This document shows, in pieces, positions 1 through 6,009 of a DNA stretch of 7,248 nt. This DNA comes from Candidatus Omnitrophota bacterium (GTDB lineage Bacteria; Omnitrophota; Gorgyraeia; B26-G9): positions 1 through 7,248 of the forward strand of contig DAOVNL010000038.1 in NCBI GenBank assembly GCA_030630245.1, in the 5' to 3' direction. The position numbers were made by a program, and so were the translations under genes. Below the pieces are notes generated by a model. That model was not told where the DNA came from. It worked only from the letters and a program-made list of their open reading frames with translations, and searched no databases. How positions within the stretch are numbered: position 1 is the first letter of the stretch; each line of letters opens with the position of its first letter.

Positions 1-124
1 CAGGTGCGCGAATACCGGGATCTCCTGCTTCATAGATCCGCTTGGAAGAATACGCAAAAAAGTAGAGCAGGGCGGCAGAGATATTTTTGTCGAAGGGATT
101 GCTGCAATGAATTTAAGCAATTAA
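1..124 (+). CDS. lnt: Probable apolipoprotein N-acyltransferase, C-terminal end only
   Basis: The plus-strand frame starting at base 2 is open from the left edge to a TAA at 122-124 and encodes 40 residues. The fragment reads RCANTGISCFIDPLGRI, then a short charged stretch, then DIFVEG. R-x-x-NTG-x-S-x-FIDP-x-GRI followed by a D-I-F-V-x-G strand is the pattern at the end of the nitrilase-like domain of Lnt, the inner-membrane enzyme that adds the third acyl chain to lipoproteins in diderm bacteria. The catalytic residues lie outside the window. The protein stops about 10 residues after the DIFVEG strand, whereas Lnt proteins normally continue into a last transmembrane helix, so the C terminus looks short. 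It converges on the pilin gene with a gap of about 25 bp. Another nitrilase-superfamily protein is possible, but the NTG-FIDP-GR pattern favours Lnt. Confidence 0.6.
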   Translation, partial: RCANTGISCFIDPLGRIRKKVEQGGRDIFVEGIAAMNLSN

Positions 125-149
125 GATTATATTGTGAAATATTCGGGTT

Positions 150-566
150 TTAGTACGGCCAGTTTGAGTCGTCAATATTCCAATCCTGGTCAATTTCCAG
201 CGTCAGGGTATCCAGGCCGCCCCAAACATCGAGGTGTGCGGCTTCAACAGTAAAGGTATCGGTATCACCGTCTATTGTGTACACCCAATCTCCGTCATCT
301 TGAAGCACGTCCACATAGGATGGAACCAGTTCGCTGAATATATTGCAATATGTATTAGGATCTTGATCAAACCAATATGCCTTTTGAGCCTGGGCATACG
401 CATACAAGGTCGCTATGGCTTTCTGTTCCTCGGCCTTCCATCGAGCGTTCATATAAGATGGCACAGCCATGGCTACCAGCACGCTGATTATTATGCAGGT
501 TATCATTAATTCTATTAATGAAAATGCCCTTTTCCGGTCTAATGTTTTTCTAATCCGCAACAACAC
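150..566 (-). CDS. Type IV pilin-like / pseudopilin protein
   Basis: A small secreted subunit with a class III (prepilin) signal. From a GTG start at 566 it has 138 residues: a 14-residue basic leader, then A|FSLIELMI, then a hydrophobic helix to about residue 37. Prepilin peptidase would cut before the Phe, and Glu at mature position +5 is present, as in type IV pilins and type II secretion pseudopilins. The residue before the cut is Ala rather than the usual Gly. The rest is an acidic, Asp- and Trp-rich globular domain ending DDSNWPY, with one Cys. GTG at 566 is preferred because GGAGG lies 6 nt upstream; an in-frame ATG at 593 (147 residues) has no Shine-Dalgarno. No pilus assembly gene is nearby, so whether it serves a pilus, secretion or uptake system cannot be told. 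It follows ndk on the same strand after about 127 bp and may have its own promoter. Confidence 0.85.
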   Translation of the reverse strand: MLLRIRKTLDRKRAFSLIELMITCIIISVLVAMAVPSYMNARWKAEEQKAIATLYAYAQAQKAYWFDQDPNTYCNIFSELVPSYVDVLQDDGDWVYTIDGDTDTFTVEAAHLDVWGGLDTLTLEIDQDWNIDDSNWPY

Positions 567-572
567 GTTCGG

Positions 573-577
573 CCTCC
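573..577 (-). promoter_or_regulatory. Shine-Dalgarno site deciding the pilin start
   Basis: The minus strand reads GGAGG, then 6 nt, then GTG at 566-564. This is ideal spacing and favours the GTG over the ATG at 593, which has only AT-rich sequence in front of it. The site lies inside the longer reading frame. Confidence 0.55.
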
Positions 578-639
578 AAAAGTTTGATATCATTTTACTT
601 AAGAATTTAAAGCCTTTTTAAATCCATTTACCCAGTATA

Positions 640-668
640 ATTATATCACAGACCCTGCGTTTTTGCCA
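640..668 (-). promoter_or_regulatory. Possible sigma-70-type promoter for the pilin gene
   Basis: The minus strand has a perfect -10 hexamer TATAAT (640-645). TGGCAA (663-668) lies 17 bp upstream and is only a 3-of-6 match to the -35 consensus. It sits in the ndk-pilin gap and would give a 5' leader of roughly 65 nt before the GTG at 566. The -10 match is strong, but the area is AT-rich and the -35 is weak. Confidence 0.35.
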
Positions 669-693
669 CGAAGTCCGGCGTGCGGCTGTCGGG

Positions 694-1197
694 TTATGCC
701 CAGGCTCTTTTTTTTACCTTTTCAAGAACCGCGGTTTTGGTTTTATAGGCATCAAGAATTATTTCATCCGGCTCAAACCAGAGCTTGATCTCCCGCTCTG
801 CCTCGGACTCATTGGAGGAAGCATGAATAACATTTTCATAAACTCCTTTTGAGGTTATCCTGCCGTATGCCCCCCTGATTGATGTGGGCTCAGCCTCTTC
901 CGGATTGGTCGCCCCGGCAAGCGAGCGCACTTTGTTTATGGCATCATCTCCCCAGTAAACCATAGCCATGACCTTTCTTCTGTCATGCAGATGCCCCTGC
1001 AGATAAGTGAGCAGCTCATCAAAAAAAGGCTTGTCTGCTAAGTATTTATAATGCGTCTTAGCAAGCTCGGGGCTTACGCGCACGATCTTTGCGGCAACGA
1101 TTTCCAGCTTGGTTTCCGACATGCGGGTAAGAATGTTTCCGGTCAAAGACTTGACCAGTCCGTCCGGCTTGATTAAAATTAATGTCTGCTGCTTCAT
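694..1197 (-). CDS. ndk: Nucleoside diphosphate kinase
   Basis: Transfers the gamma phosphate from ATP to nucleoside diphosphates through a phosphohistidine, keeping cytosolic NTP and dNTP pools balanced. The protein has 167 residues. Visible family features are the N-terminal TLILIKPDG strand with Lys10, Tyr50, the LAGATNPEEAEPTSIRGAYG segment (about 93-112) and the active-site ENVIHASSNESEAEREI segment with His125. It is longer than the usual 140-150 residues because of small insertions near 66-75 and 100-120 and a Lys-rich C-terminal tail of about 15 residues (KTAVLEKVKKRAWA). The start at 1197 is chosen because homology begins there and GGAGA lies at 1205-1209; the frame extends upstream to 1254, but those codons fall outside the domain. 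It lies 111 bp downstream of parB, behind a GC-rich hairpin, so it may be transcribed separately from the par genes. Confidence 0.95.
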   Translation of the reverse strand: MKQQTLILIKPDGLVKSLTGNILTRMSETKLEIVAAKIVRVSPELAKTHYKYLADKPFFDELLTYLQGHLHDRRKVMAMVYWGDDAINKVRSLAGATNPEEAEPTSIRGAYGRITSKGVYENVIHASSNESEAEREIKLWFEPDEIILDAYKTKTAVLEKVKKRAWA

Positions 1198-1242
1198 GAA
1201 AATTTCTCCGGTGATTTTGGGTTCTGTTAAAAATACTTTCCT

Positions 1243-1288
1243 CCCCCCTAACAAAAACTCTCCCCCTTTGAAAAAGGGGGCTGGGGGG
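1243..1288 (-). repeat. GC-rich nested inverted repeat, dispersed-repeat type
   Basis: The parB-ndk gap contains CCCCCTTT (1262-1269) and AAAGGGGG (1273-1280), an 8-bp perfect stem with a 3-nt loop. Outside it, CCCCCC (1243-1248) can pair with GGGGGG (1283-1288). This composition resembles short intergenic repeats found in many copies in several bacterial groups, which often appear as spurious 'SPPLKKG' peptides when translated; that frame is open here too. That it is multicopy in this genome is inferred, since only one copy is visible. Confidence 0.6.
1253..1280 (-). terminator. Possible Rho-independent terminator after parB
   Basis: On the minus strand, 29 nt after the parB stop, the CCCCCTTT-TTC-AAAGGGGG hairpin is followed by AGAG and then TTTTTGTT (T-run at 1253-1257). 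Stem strength suits termination, but the four-nucleotide gap before the T-run makes it imperfect. It coincides with the repeat described at 1243-1288, so the repeat may have been co-opted as a terminator. Confidence 0.4.
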
Positions 1289-1308
1289 ATTTATTTTTGT
1301 GTTGCTCT

Positions 1309-2148
1309 CTATTTGCGCAATACATCAAGTATCCGCTCCAGATCATTGAGCGAATAATATTCTATCTGTATCTTTCCCTTCTTTTTCCCGTGGAATACAG
1401 ATACTTTTGTGCCCAGCACGTGCCGAAGTTCTTCCTCTAGTTTTAAAACATGCTGGTCCTTCAGCCTGTCCGCATGCTTTTCCTTTCCTTTTTCAGGCGT
1501 TGCGGCCAGAGATTCTGCCTCGCGCACAGAAAGCCCTTTTTGAATGATCTTCCGGCAAAGGGCAATTTGAGCAGAAGCGCCTTGTACGCTCAGGATCGCT
1601 TTTGCGTGTCCAAAGGTAAGCTGCTCTTTGAACAATCCGTCTTTTACCTCTTTGGGCAGCCCGAGCAGCCTGAGCATATTTGCTATTGTTGCCCTGCTTT
1701 TCCCGACGGATTGGGCAACCTGGTCCTGCGTGAAGCCAAAATCCCGCCTAAGATTTTCATAGGCCTGAGCTTCCTCCACAGGATTCAGATCGTCACGCTG
1801 AACGTTTTCAATGATCGAAAGCTCCAGCATTTCCTGATCGTTAACCTCTTTAACAAGAACAGGAATTTTTCTGTGCTTTAATATATTTACCGCGCGCAGC
1901 CTTCGTTCTCCAGCAATAAGTTCATAACTGCCGTCATCGCTTTTGCGAACAGCCACTGGCTGAACTATGCCTTTTTCCTCTATAGAGGCAGCCAGTTCCC
2001 GCAGCTTATCTTCCTTAAAGTTAAGACGCGGCTGGTATCGATTCGGCTTTATCCTTTGCGGATCAACAAACTGTACGCCGCAATCGCTTTCCTTTGGTTC
2101 AGGCACGATCAAAGCTCCCAAACCTTTTCCTAATACTTTTCTTTCCAT
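1309..2148 (-). CDS. parB: Chromosome-partitioning protein ParB (Spo0J family)
   Basis: Binds parS, loads onto DNA as a CTP-dependent sliding clamp, and with ParA segregates the origin region; it also recruits SMC in many bacteria. The protein has 279 residues. A short N-terminal tail (KVLGKGLGALI, about 4-14) is the conserved segment that stimulates ParA. The CTP-binding ParB/Srx domain spans about 25-118, with GERRLRA at 80-86 and ENVQRDDLNPVEEA at 114-127. The parS-recognising helix-turn-helix region is about 138-190 (FTQDQVAQSVGKSRATIANM). A basic linker (about 217-231) leads to the C-terminal dimerisation domain (about 233-279). The ATG at 2148 has a very strong AAGGAGGT 7 nt upstream; an in-frame TTG at 2190 is rejected because it falls in a neighbouring repeat. 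The two perfect parS sites in this window are its likely targets. It is separated from parA by 195 bp. Confidence 0.97.
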   Translation of the reverse strand: MERKVLGKGLGALIVPEPKESDCGVQFVDPQRIKPNRYQPRLNFKEDKLRELAASIEEKGIVQPVAVRKSDDGSYELIAGERRLRAVNILKHRKIPVLVKEVNDQEMLELSIIENVQRDDLNPVEEAQAYENLRRDFGFTQDQVAQSVGKSRATIANMLRLLGLPKEVKDGLFKEQLTFGHAKAILSVQGASAQIALCRKIIQKGLSVREAESLAATPEKGKEKHADRLKDQHVLKLEEELRHVLGTKVSVFHGKKKGKIQIEYYSLNDLERILDVLRK

Positions 2149-2155
2149 TTTCCTG

Positions 2156-2163
2156 ACCTCCTT
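2156..2163 (-). promoter_or_regulatory. Strong Shine-Dalgarno of parB
   Basis: AAGGAGGT on the minus strand lies 7 nt before the ATG at 2148-2146. It fixes the parB start and argues against the longer TTG frame. Because it lies outside the adjacent palindromic element, translation signals of parB are intact despite the insertion. Confidence 0.8.
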
Positions 2164-2182
2164 TGTCACAACTCCAACAGAC

Positions 2183-2314
2183 TTCTGCAAAATAGATCAT
2201 TTAAATTCTTTTGTCCTTCTAAGGGAGCTAAGCGGCCGAAAAATCTCGACGTAATATGAAATATGAGATTCTTCGCCTGCGGCTCAGAATGACAAAAAAC
2301 GTTATTTTGCAGAA
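2183..2314. repeat. 132-bp palindromic MITE-like element between parA and parB
   Basis: Perfect 12-bp terminal inverted repeats, TTCTGCAAAATA (2183-2194) and TATTTTGCAGAA (2303-2314), bound the element. Inside lies a longer imperfect inverted repeat: 2213-2247 against 2265-2293, around a 17-nt AT-rich loop. The inner arms share GAGATT-T-TTCG next to the loop, GCTC farther out, and AGAA-GAC at the base. Read on the minus strand the inner core is TCATTCTGAGC, a short GC stretch, then GAAGAATCTC, a pattern I recall from small repetitive elements in many uncultured bacteria. There is no coding capacity and no obvious target-site duplication. The transcript of the parA-parB region should fold into a long hairpin here, which could affect mRNA stability or ParB level. 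That it is mobile and multicopy is inferred. Confidence 0.7.
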
Positions 2315-2343
2315 CTATTATAACTCTGACCTAAAAGTTTTAA

Positions 2344-3195
2344 TTATTGCTGCTGATTTGCCTTTTCCGCGTCATCGCTTGCGGCGGCAAGGCTGTCATC
2401 AGCATCAAATTTGATCGCACTATGCTCAAGCGGCTTTTGCCGGTTTAAAAGTTCCTGGGCAAGTTTCTCGTATTTTAAAGCGCCTATGGAAAACTTATCG
2501 TAAAGCATTATCGGTTTTCCAAATCCCGGCGCCTCGCTTAAGCGGATACTCCGCGGAACTATCGTCTCAAAAACCCTATCCTGAAAATATTCCCTAACCT
2601 CCTTTATAACTTCACTGGTTAACCTTGTTCTAAAGTCAGCCATTGTAAGGATCACTCCTTCGACAGACAGTTTCCGGTTCAGGGACTTATTTACCAGGTT
2701 GATCGTAGACATCAGCTGGCTTAATCCCTCAAGGGCATAATACTCGCACTGCAGGGGTATTATTACGCTGTCTGCGGCAACAAGCGCGTTTAAAGTCAAA
2801 AGCCCGAGCGAAGGAGGACAATCGATAAATATAAAATCATACTGCTCCCGGATTGCCCCCAGCGCCCGGCGCAATCTAAATTCGCGCTGTGTTTGGCCCA
2901 CAAGCTCGATTTCGGCTCCGGTAAGCGCGACATTCGAAGGAATAACAAACAAATTATCCATAGGCCCGGCAATTATAGTTTCCTCTACCGAATTTGGGCC
3001 CATAAGTAATTCATACACACCTGGACGCTGTGCCTTTTTGTCCAGCCCCACACCGCTGGTAGCATTAGCCTGCGGATCAGCATCTATCAATAATACCTTT
3101 TTGGAAGAATCAGCAACATAAGCGCTAAGATTAATCGCGCTTGTTGTTTTGCCCACTCCCCCCTTTTGGTTACAAAAAGCAATAATTTTTCCCAT
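2344..3195 (-). CDS. parA: Chromosome-partitioning ATPase ParA (Soj family)
   Basis: A deviant Walker ATPase that dimerises with ATP, binds nucleoid DNA non-specifically and is stimulated by ParB to release, moving ParB-parS complexes. The protein has 283 residues. Visible motifs are Walker A KGGVGKTT (11-18) with the signature Lys11, Walker A' LLIDADPQAN (35-44), Walker B FIFIDCPPS (121-129), TMADFRTRL (184-192) and the PRSIRLSEAPGFGKPI segment (214-229) implicated in DNA binding in Soj. The core ends near residue 253 (ALKYEKLAQELLNR). A 30-residue, mostly acidic, Ala- and Gln-rich tail ending ANQQQ follows and is longer than in many Soj proteins. The start at 3195 is right at the family N terminus. 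Its Shine-Dalgarno is weak: AGGA about 12 nt upstream. It lies 33 bp after the HAMP-protein gene, so the two are probably co-transcribed. Confidence 0.97.
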   Translation of the reverse strand: MGKIIAFCNQKGGVGKTTSAINLSAYVADSSKKVLLIDADPQANATSGVGLDKKAQRPGVYELLMGPNSVEETIIAGPMDNLFVIPSNVALTGAEIELVGQTQREFRLRRALGAIREQYDFIFIDCPPSLGLLTLNALVAADSVIIPLQCEYYALEGLSQLMSTINLVNKSLNRKLSVEGVILTMADFRTRLTSEVIKEVREYFQDRVFETIVPRSIRLSEAPGFGKPIMLYDKFSIGALKYEKLAQELLNRQKPLEHSAIKFDADDSLAAASDDAEKANQQQ

Positions 3196-3228
3196 AAAAA
3201 AATGTTTTCCTGATTTTAAGCAAACACA

Positions 3229-3936
3229 CTACTTCTTGAGTTGCTTTTCCTGTTTACTCTTTAATGTCGTAAAGCGGCCAGTTTCTGTAACTAATTTATT
3301 TGCAAGCACTTCCGCCTGAGAAATACACTTATTAAAGTCCTCTGTTTCTGCCTTGCCCTGTTTTTTATTTGCCGCCGCCTGTGACGTAAGCCCGGATAAT
3401 TGTCCGGCTGCATCACGGCACCTATCCATTGTTGCGCGCAATGTAAGGATCGCCCCGTTAAGCGCGGCCGCTAAACCACCAAGTTCGTCACCAGCGCGCA
3501 ATTTACTCACGTCTACGCTTAAATCTCCCCTTTGAATTGAATTTGCGGCCTTTTCCATGCGGTATAGCGGCCCGGCAATTTTATGCGAGGCAAATATACT
3601 TAGAATAAACAATAGAAAAGAACCTACAAGCAGGCGCATTACAAGTACACCCGAGACTCTCTCAAAGATCTCTGAAAACTCAATCACGACTAAAGAGTTT
3701 ATCATCGCGGCATTGCGTATTTCATCGTTGCTGTTATAAGTTGAGCGGATCTTTTCATAAAACTGTTTGCTTTGAATCTGCGCAGTGAGTTCATCCCACG
3801 TTGTTATATAAGTAGTCCAAACCGCAATTACACCGATAACAAATGTTGTTATAAAAATCAAAAAGCTGAATCTTATCTGAAACCCCCTGCGAATTAAATA
3901 ATTCCTGCGCGGATACTTCCCCCGATCGTTAGGCAT
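3229..3936 (-). CDS. Two-TM HAMP-domain membrane protein without output domain
   Basis: An unnamed membrane protein of 235 residues. A basic N-terminal segment (PRRNYLIRRGFQIRF, about 9-23) precedes TM1 (about 24-44). An extracytoplasmic loop of about 50 residues (45-95) follows, then TM2 (about 97-117), then a HAMP domain (about 115-165: IAGPLYRMEKAANSIQRGDL...DELGGLAAALN). A helical, Lys-, Glu- and Gln-rich tail, probably coiled coil, runs to residue 235. No histidine kinase, methyl-accepting or cyclase domain is present, so it may sense or transmit a signal through a partner, or act as a scaffold. The ATG at 3936 is chosen because GGAGGTG lies just upstream; the frame runs on to 4047, but those residues look non-coding. 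It occupies the place where rsmG often stands, between mnmG and parA, and reads into parA after 33 bp. The function is unknown; a link to partitioning is only positional. Confidence 0.85.
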   Translation of the reverse strand: MPNDRGKYPRRNYLIRRGFQIRFSFLIFITTFVIGVIAVWTTYITTWDELTAQIQSKQFYEKIRSTYNSNDEIRNAAMINSLVVIEFSEIFERVSGVLVMRLLVGSFLLFILSIFASHKIAGPLYRMEKAANSIQRGDLSVDVSKLRAGDELGGLAAALNGAILTLRATMDRCRDAAGQLSGLTSQAAANKKQGKAETEDFNKCISQAEVLANKLVTETGRFTTLKSKQEKQLKK

Positions 3937-3940
3937 CAAA

Positions 3941-3947
3941 CACCTCC
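3941..3947 (-). promoter_or_regulatory. Shine-Dalgarno deciding the HAMP-protein start
   Basis: GGAGGTG on the minus strand is followed by TTTG (3940-3937) and the ATG at 3936, with about 6 nt from the GGAGG core to the start. It supports the 235-residue protein rather than the 272-residue frame from 4047. Confidence 0.75.
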
Positions 3948-4084
3948 ATATTGTCTTGTCCTGCAATAGTTGACACTTTTTTCGGTTACCAGCTATTCTC
4001 CATACTCTATTTTTTAACGATTGCATATTATCCCGGGCACAAGGCACGCCCTTACAGGATTAATATATGTTTATCGCTACTCAC

Positions 4085-4110
4085 TGCTTTTTACTTTTTG
4101 CTTTTTACTT
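4085..4110. repeat. Short pyrimidine-rich direct repeat next to parS
   Basis: TGCTTTTTACTT occurs twice (4085-4096 and 4099-4110) on the plus strand, so the minus-strand transcript is purine-rich (AAGTAAAAAGCA units). It lies between the parS site and the HAMP-protein gene. It could be simple slippage or part of a larger repeat class; no function can be assigned. Confidence 0.45.
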
Positions 4111-4113
4111 AAC

Positions 4114-4137
4114 AAAATGTTCCACGTGGAACATTTT
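4114..4137. promoter_or_regulatory. parS: parS centromere site, left of mnmG
   Basis: A perfect 24-bp palindrome whose 16-bp core (4118-4133) is TGTTCCACGTGGAACA, flanked by AAAA and TTTT. The core matches the chromosomal parS consensus TGTTNCACGTGNAACA; the CC/GG form is, to my knowledge, the version found near the Pseudomonas origin. It starts 3 bp beyond the mnmG stop. The cognate ParB is encoded about 2 kb away in this window. The site marks the origin-proximal domain. Confidence 0.93.
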
Positions 4138-4140
4138 AGA

Positions 4141-5964
4141 TTATGGCCGGTTACTCTTTTCTATGCGCAGCAGGACCAGTGCAATGTCGCTTGAGGTGAT
4201 TCCGGAAATTCTCATGGCCTGGCCTATTGAGCGGGGCTTAATTCTACACAGCTTTTCGCGAGCCTCTTTTTTAAGCCCTTCAATTTTCTGGTAAGAAAGC
4301 CGCACGGGTATTTCCCTGTTTTCAAGTTTCTTTAGGCGCTGAATTAATGCCTTTTCGCGCTGTATATACCCCTCATATTTTATCTCTATCTCGACCTGCT
4401 CTGCAATGTCTTCGGCAAGGTTTTTCACTCGGGGATCCAATGCCCGTATCTGCTTAAAGCTCATGCCCGGCTGTTTCAAAATCTTTGCCAGGCTTTTGTT
4501 TGTATGTCTTATTTTGTGAAGCTGTTCGATCTCAAGCTGTATTGTTTTTTGCTTGTTTCTTATTTTATCAATTCTTTCTTTAGAAATCAAGCCAAATTTA
4601 TAAGCAAACTCCCCCAGGCGCAAATCAGCATTGTCCTGCCTTAAAATAAGCCTGTGCTCAACCCGCGAAGTAAACAGCCTGTACGGTTCTTTTGTCCCCT
4701 TAGTAACCAGGTCATCTATTAAAACGCCGATATATGCCTGGGTTCTGCTCAAAATAAACGGCGGTTTCTTCCTGATTTTCAACACAGCATTAATACCGGC
4801 CACAATGCCCTGGCAGGCTGCTTCTTCATACCCAGTGGTTCCGTTCACCTGTCCCGCGCAATATAGGTTTTTGACATTTTTAAGTTCCAGGGTCGGCTCC
4901 AGTTGTGTGGGATCTATATAGTCATACTCAATTCCATATCCAAAACGCATGATTTGGGCTTTATCTATACCTTTGATTGTGTTAAGTATTTTTATTTGCA
5001 CATCCTGTGGAAGACTTGTGGATAACCCGTTTATATAAACTTCCTTACTGCCCCTTCCCTCAGGCTCTAAAAAGATCTGATGCCGGCCTTTATCCGGGAA
5101 TTTTACCACCTTATCCTCTATGGAAGGACAATACCTGACCCCCACTCCTTTTATCTTGCCGCTATAAAGCGGAGAATAGCGCAGGTTGTCCTTGATTACT
5201 TTATGGGTTTTCTTGTTGGTATACCCCAAAAAACAGTTTATTTGCTTAATTTTTCCCAACGGCCTGTCATAGGAAAAAGCGCTTGGCTTCTTATCCCCTT
5301 TTTGCGGCTGAAAACAGGAAAAGTCTATAGAATCAGCATGAATACGCGCCGGAGTACCGGTTTTTAGCCTGCCCATTTTAATGCCGAGTTTATTCAGATG
5401 TTTCGGCAGTTCTAATGAAGCAGCCTCGCCAAGACGCCCGCCGCCTACTGCAGTCAAGCCGATGTGGATAAGTCCATTCAGAAAGGTTCCGGCGCTAACA
5501 ATAACGCATTTGCCCATAATCTTAAGCCCTGATGTGGTTATAATGCCCTTTACAGCTTTTTTTTCAATAATCAGGCCAGTAGCTGTCAACTGCATAAGAT
5601 CCAGGTTTTCCTGGGTTTCTATGGTTTTTTTAACCGTTCGGCTGTATGCCCATTTATCTGCCTGGGCCCTTGGCGCCCAAACAGCAGGCCCCTTTTTTGT
5701 ATTAAGCATCCGGAACTGAATTCCCGCCTCATCTATGGCTCTGGCCATTTCTCCGCCAAGAGCACCAATCTCCCGGGCAAGATGCCCCTTCCCCGGCCCG
5801 CCAAAAGCTGGATTACAGGACATCTGGGCAATAGTGTCTATGTTGATTGTAGTGAGCAAGGTTTTCGCGCCCATCCTGCTTGCTGCCAGGGCGGCTTCGC
5901 ATCCGGCATGGCCTGCCCCGACTACAATTACATCATATTTTTTGGGAAAATTGGTTTTAATCAT
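4141..5964 (-). CDS. mnmG: tRNA uridine-5-carboxymethylaminomethyl modification enzyme MnmG (GidA)
   Basis: An FAD- and NADH-dependent enzyme that, with the GTPase MnmE, places the (carboxymethyl)aminomethyl group on the wobble uridine of certain tRNAs. The protein has 607 residues, slightly short of the usual 620-630. Visible are the FAD-binding VVGAGHAG (14-21), MSCNPAFGGPGKGH with catalytic Cys50, family signature GRLKTGTPAR (198-207), the second catalytic Cys279 in GVRYCPSIEDK, the second FAD segment CAGQVNGTTGYEEAA (369-383), and KYEGYIQRE (529-537) in the C-terminal helical MnmE- and tRNA-binding domain. The start at 5964 fits the family N terminus, though no clear Shine-Dalgarno precedes it. 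Both flanks carry a parS site. MnmE, its obligate partner, is not encoded next to it. Confidence 0.98.
   Translation of the reverse strand: MIKTNFPKKYDVIVVGAGHAGCEAALAASRMGAKTLLTTINIDTIAQMSCNPAFGGPGKGHLAREIGALGGEMARAIDEAGIQFRMLNTKKGPAVWAPRAQADKWAYSRTVKKTIETQENLDLMQLTATGLIIEKKAVKGIITTSGLKIMGKCVIVSAGTFLNGLIHIGLTAVGGGRLGEAASLELPKHLNKLGIKMGRLKTGTPARIHADSIDFSCFQPQKGDKKPSAFSYDRPLGKIKQINCFLGYTNKKTHKVIKDNLRYSPLYSGKIKGVGVRYCPSIEDKVVKFPDKGRHQIFLEPEGRGSKEVYINGLSTSLPQDVQIKILNTIKGIDKAQIMRFGYGIEYDYIDPTQLEPTLELKNVKNLYCAGQVNGTTGYEEAACQGIVAGINAVLKIRKKPPFILSRTQAYIGVLIDDLVTKGTKEPYRLFTSRVEHRLILRQDNADLRLGEFAYKFGLISKERIDKIRNKQKTIQLEIEQLHKIRHTNKSLAKILKQPGMSFKQIRALDPRVKNLAEDIAEQVEIEIKYEGYIQREKALIQRLKKLENREIPVRLSYQKIEGLKKEAREKLCRIKPRSIGQAMRISGITSSDIALVLLRIEKSNRP
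5017..5025 (-). other. Perfect DnaA-box match inside mnmG
   Basis: The minus strand contains TTATCCACA, the consensus DnaA box, with a 7-of-9 match (5006-5014) in the same orientation 11 bp away. Both lie in coding sequence, and a single perfect match in a window this size is expected by chance in about one case in twenty. They could titrate DnaA or be accidental; this is not an origin by itself. Confidence 0.3.
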
Positions 5965-6009
5965 TTTGTGATTTGGAAGGATTGGCCGTCAAAAATCCTG
6001 CAAAAGCTA

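Noticed and set aside
660..693. Terminator hairpin just after ndk
   Set aside because: GC-rich inverted pieces are present (CCGGCGTGCGGC), but the stems are only about 4 bp and no T-run follows on the minus strand.
1198..1254. N-terminal extension of ndk
   Set aside because: NDK homology begins at MKQQTLILIKPDG (1197), and the extra codons run into the GC-rich repeat region.
1450..1881. Plus-strand open frame of 143 codons over parB
   Set aside because: It is antisense to a clear parB gene, has no recognisable domain, and is best explained as a shadow of parB codon usage; the other plus-strand frames over minus-strand genes were dismissed for the same reason.
2149..2190. Upstream extension of parB to a TTG at 2190
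   Set aside because: The TTG lies in the terminal repeat of the palindromic element, and the ATG at 2148 has a near-perfect AAGGAGGT and starts at the conserved KVLGKGLGAL segment.
3970..3998. Plus-strand TTGACA with a TATTCT 18 bp later
   Set aside because: There is a perfect -35 but a poor -10, and no plus-strand gene lies downstream; it would only make an antisense transcript into mnmG.
3937..4047. N-terminal extension of the HAMP protein (37 extra codons)
   Set aside because: GGAGGTG sits directly before the ATG at 3936, and the extra residues lack any recognisable domain or signal, so they are probably untranslated leader.
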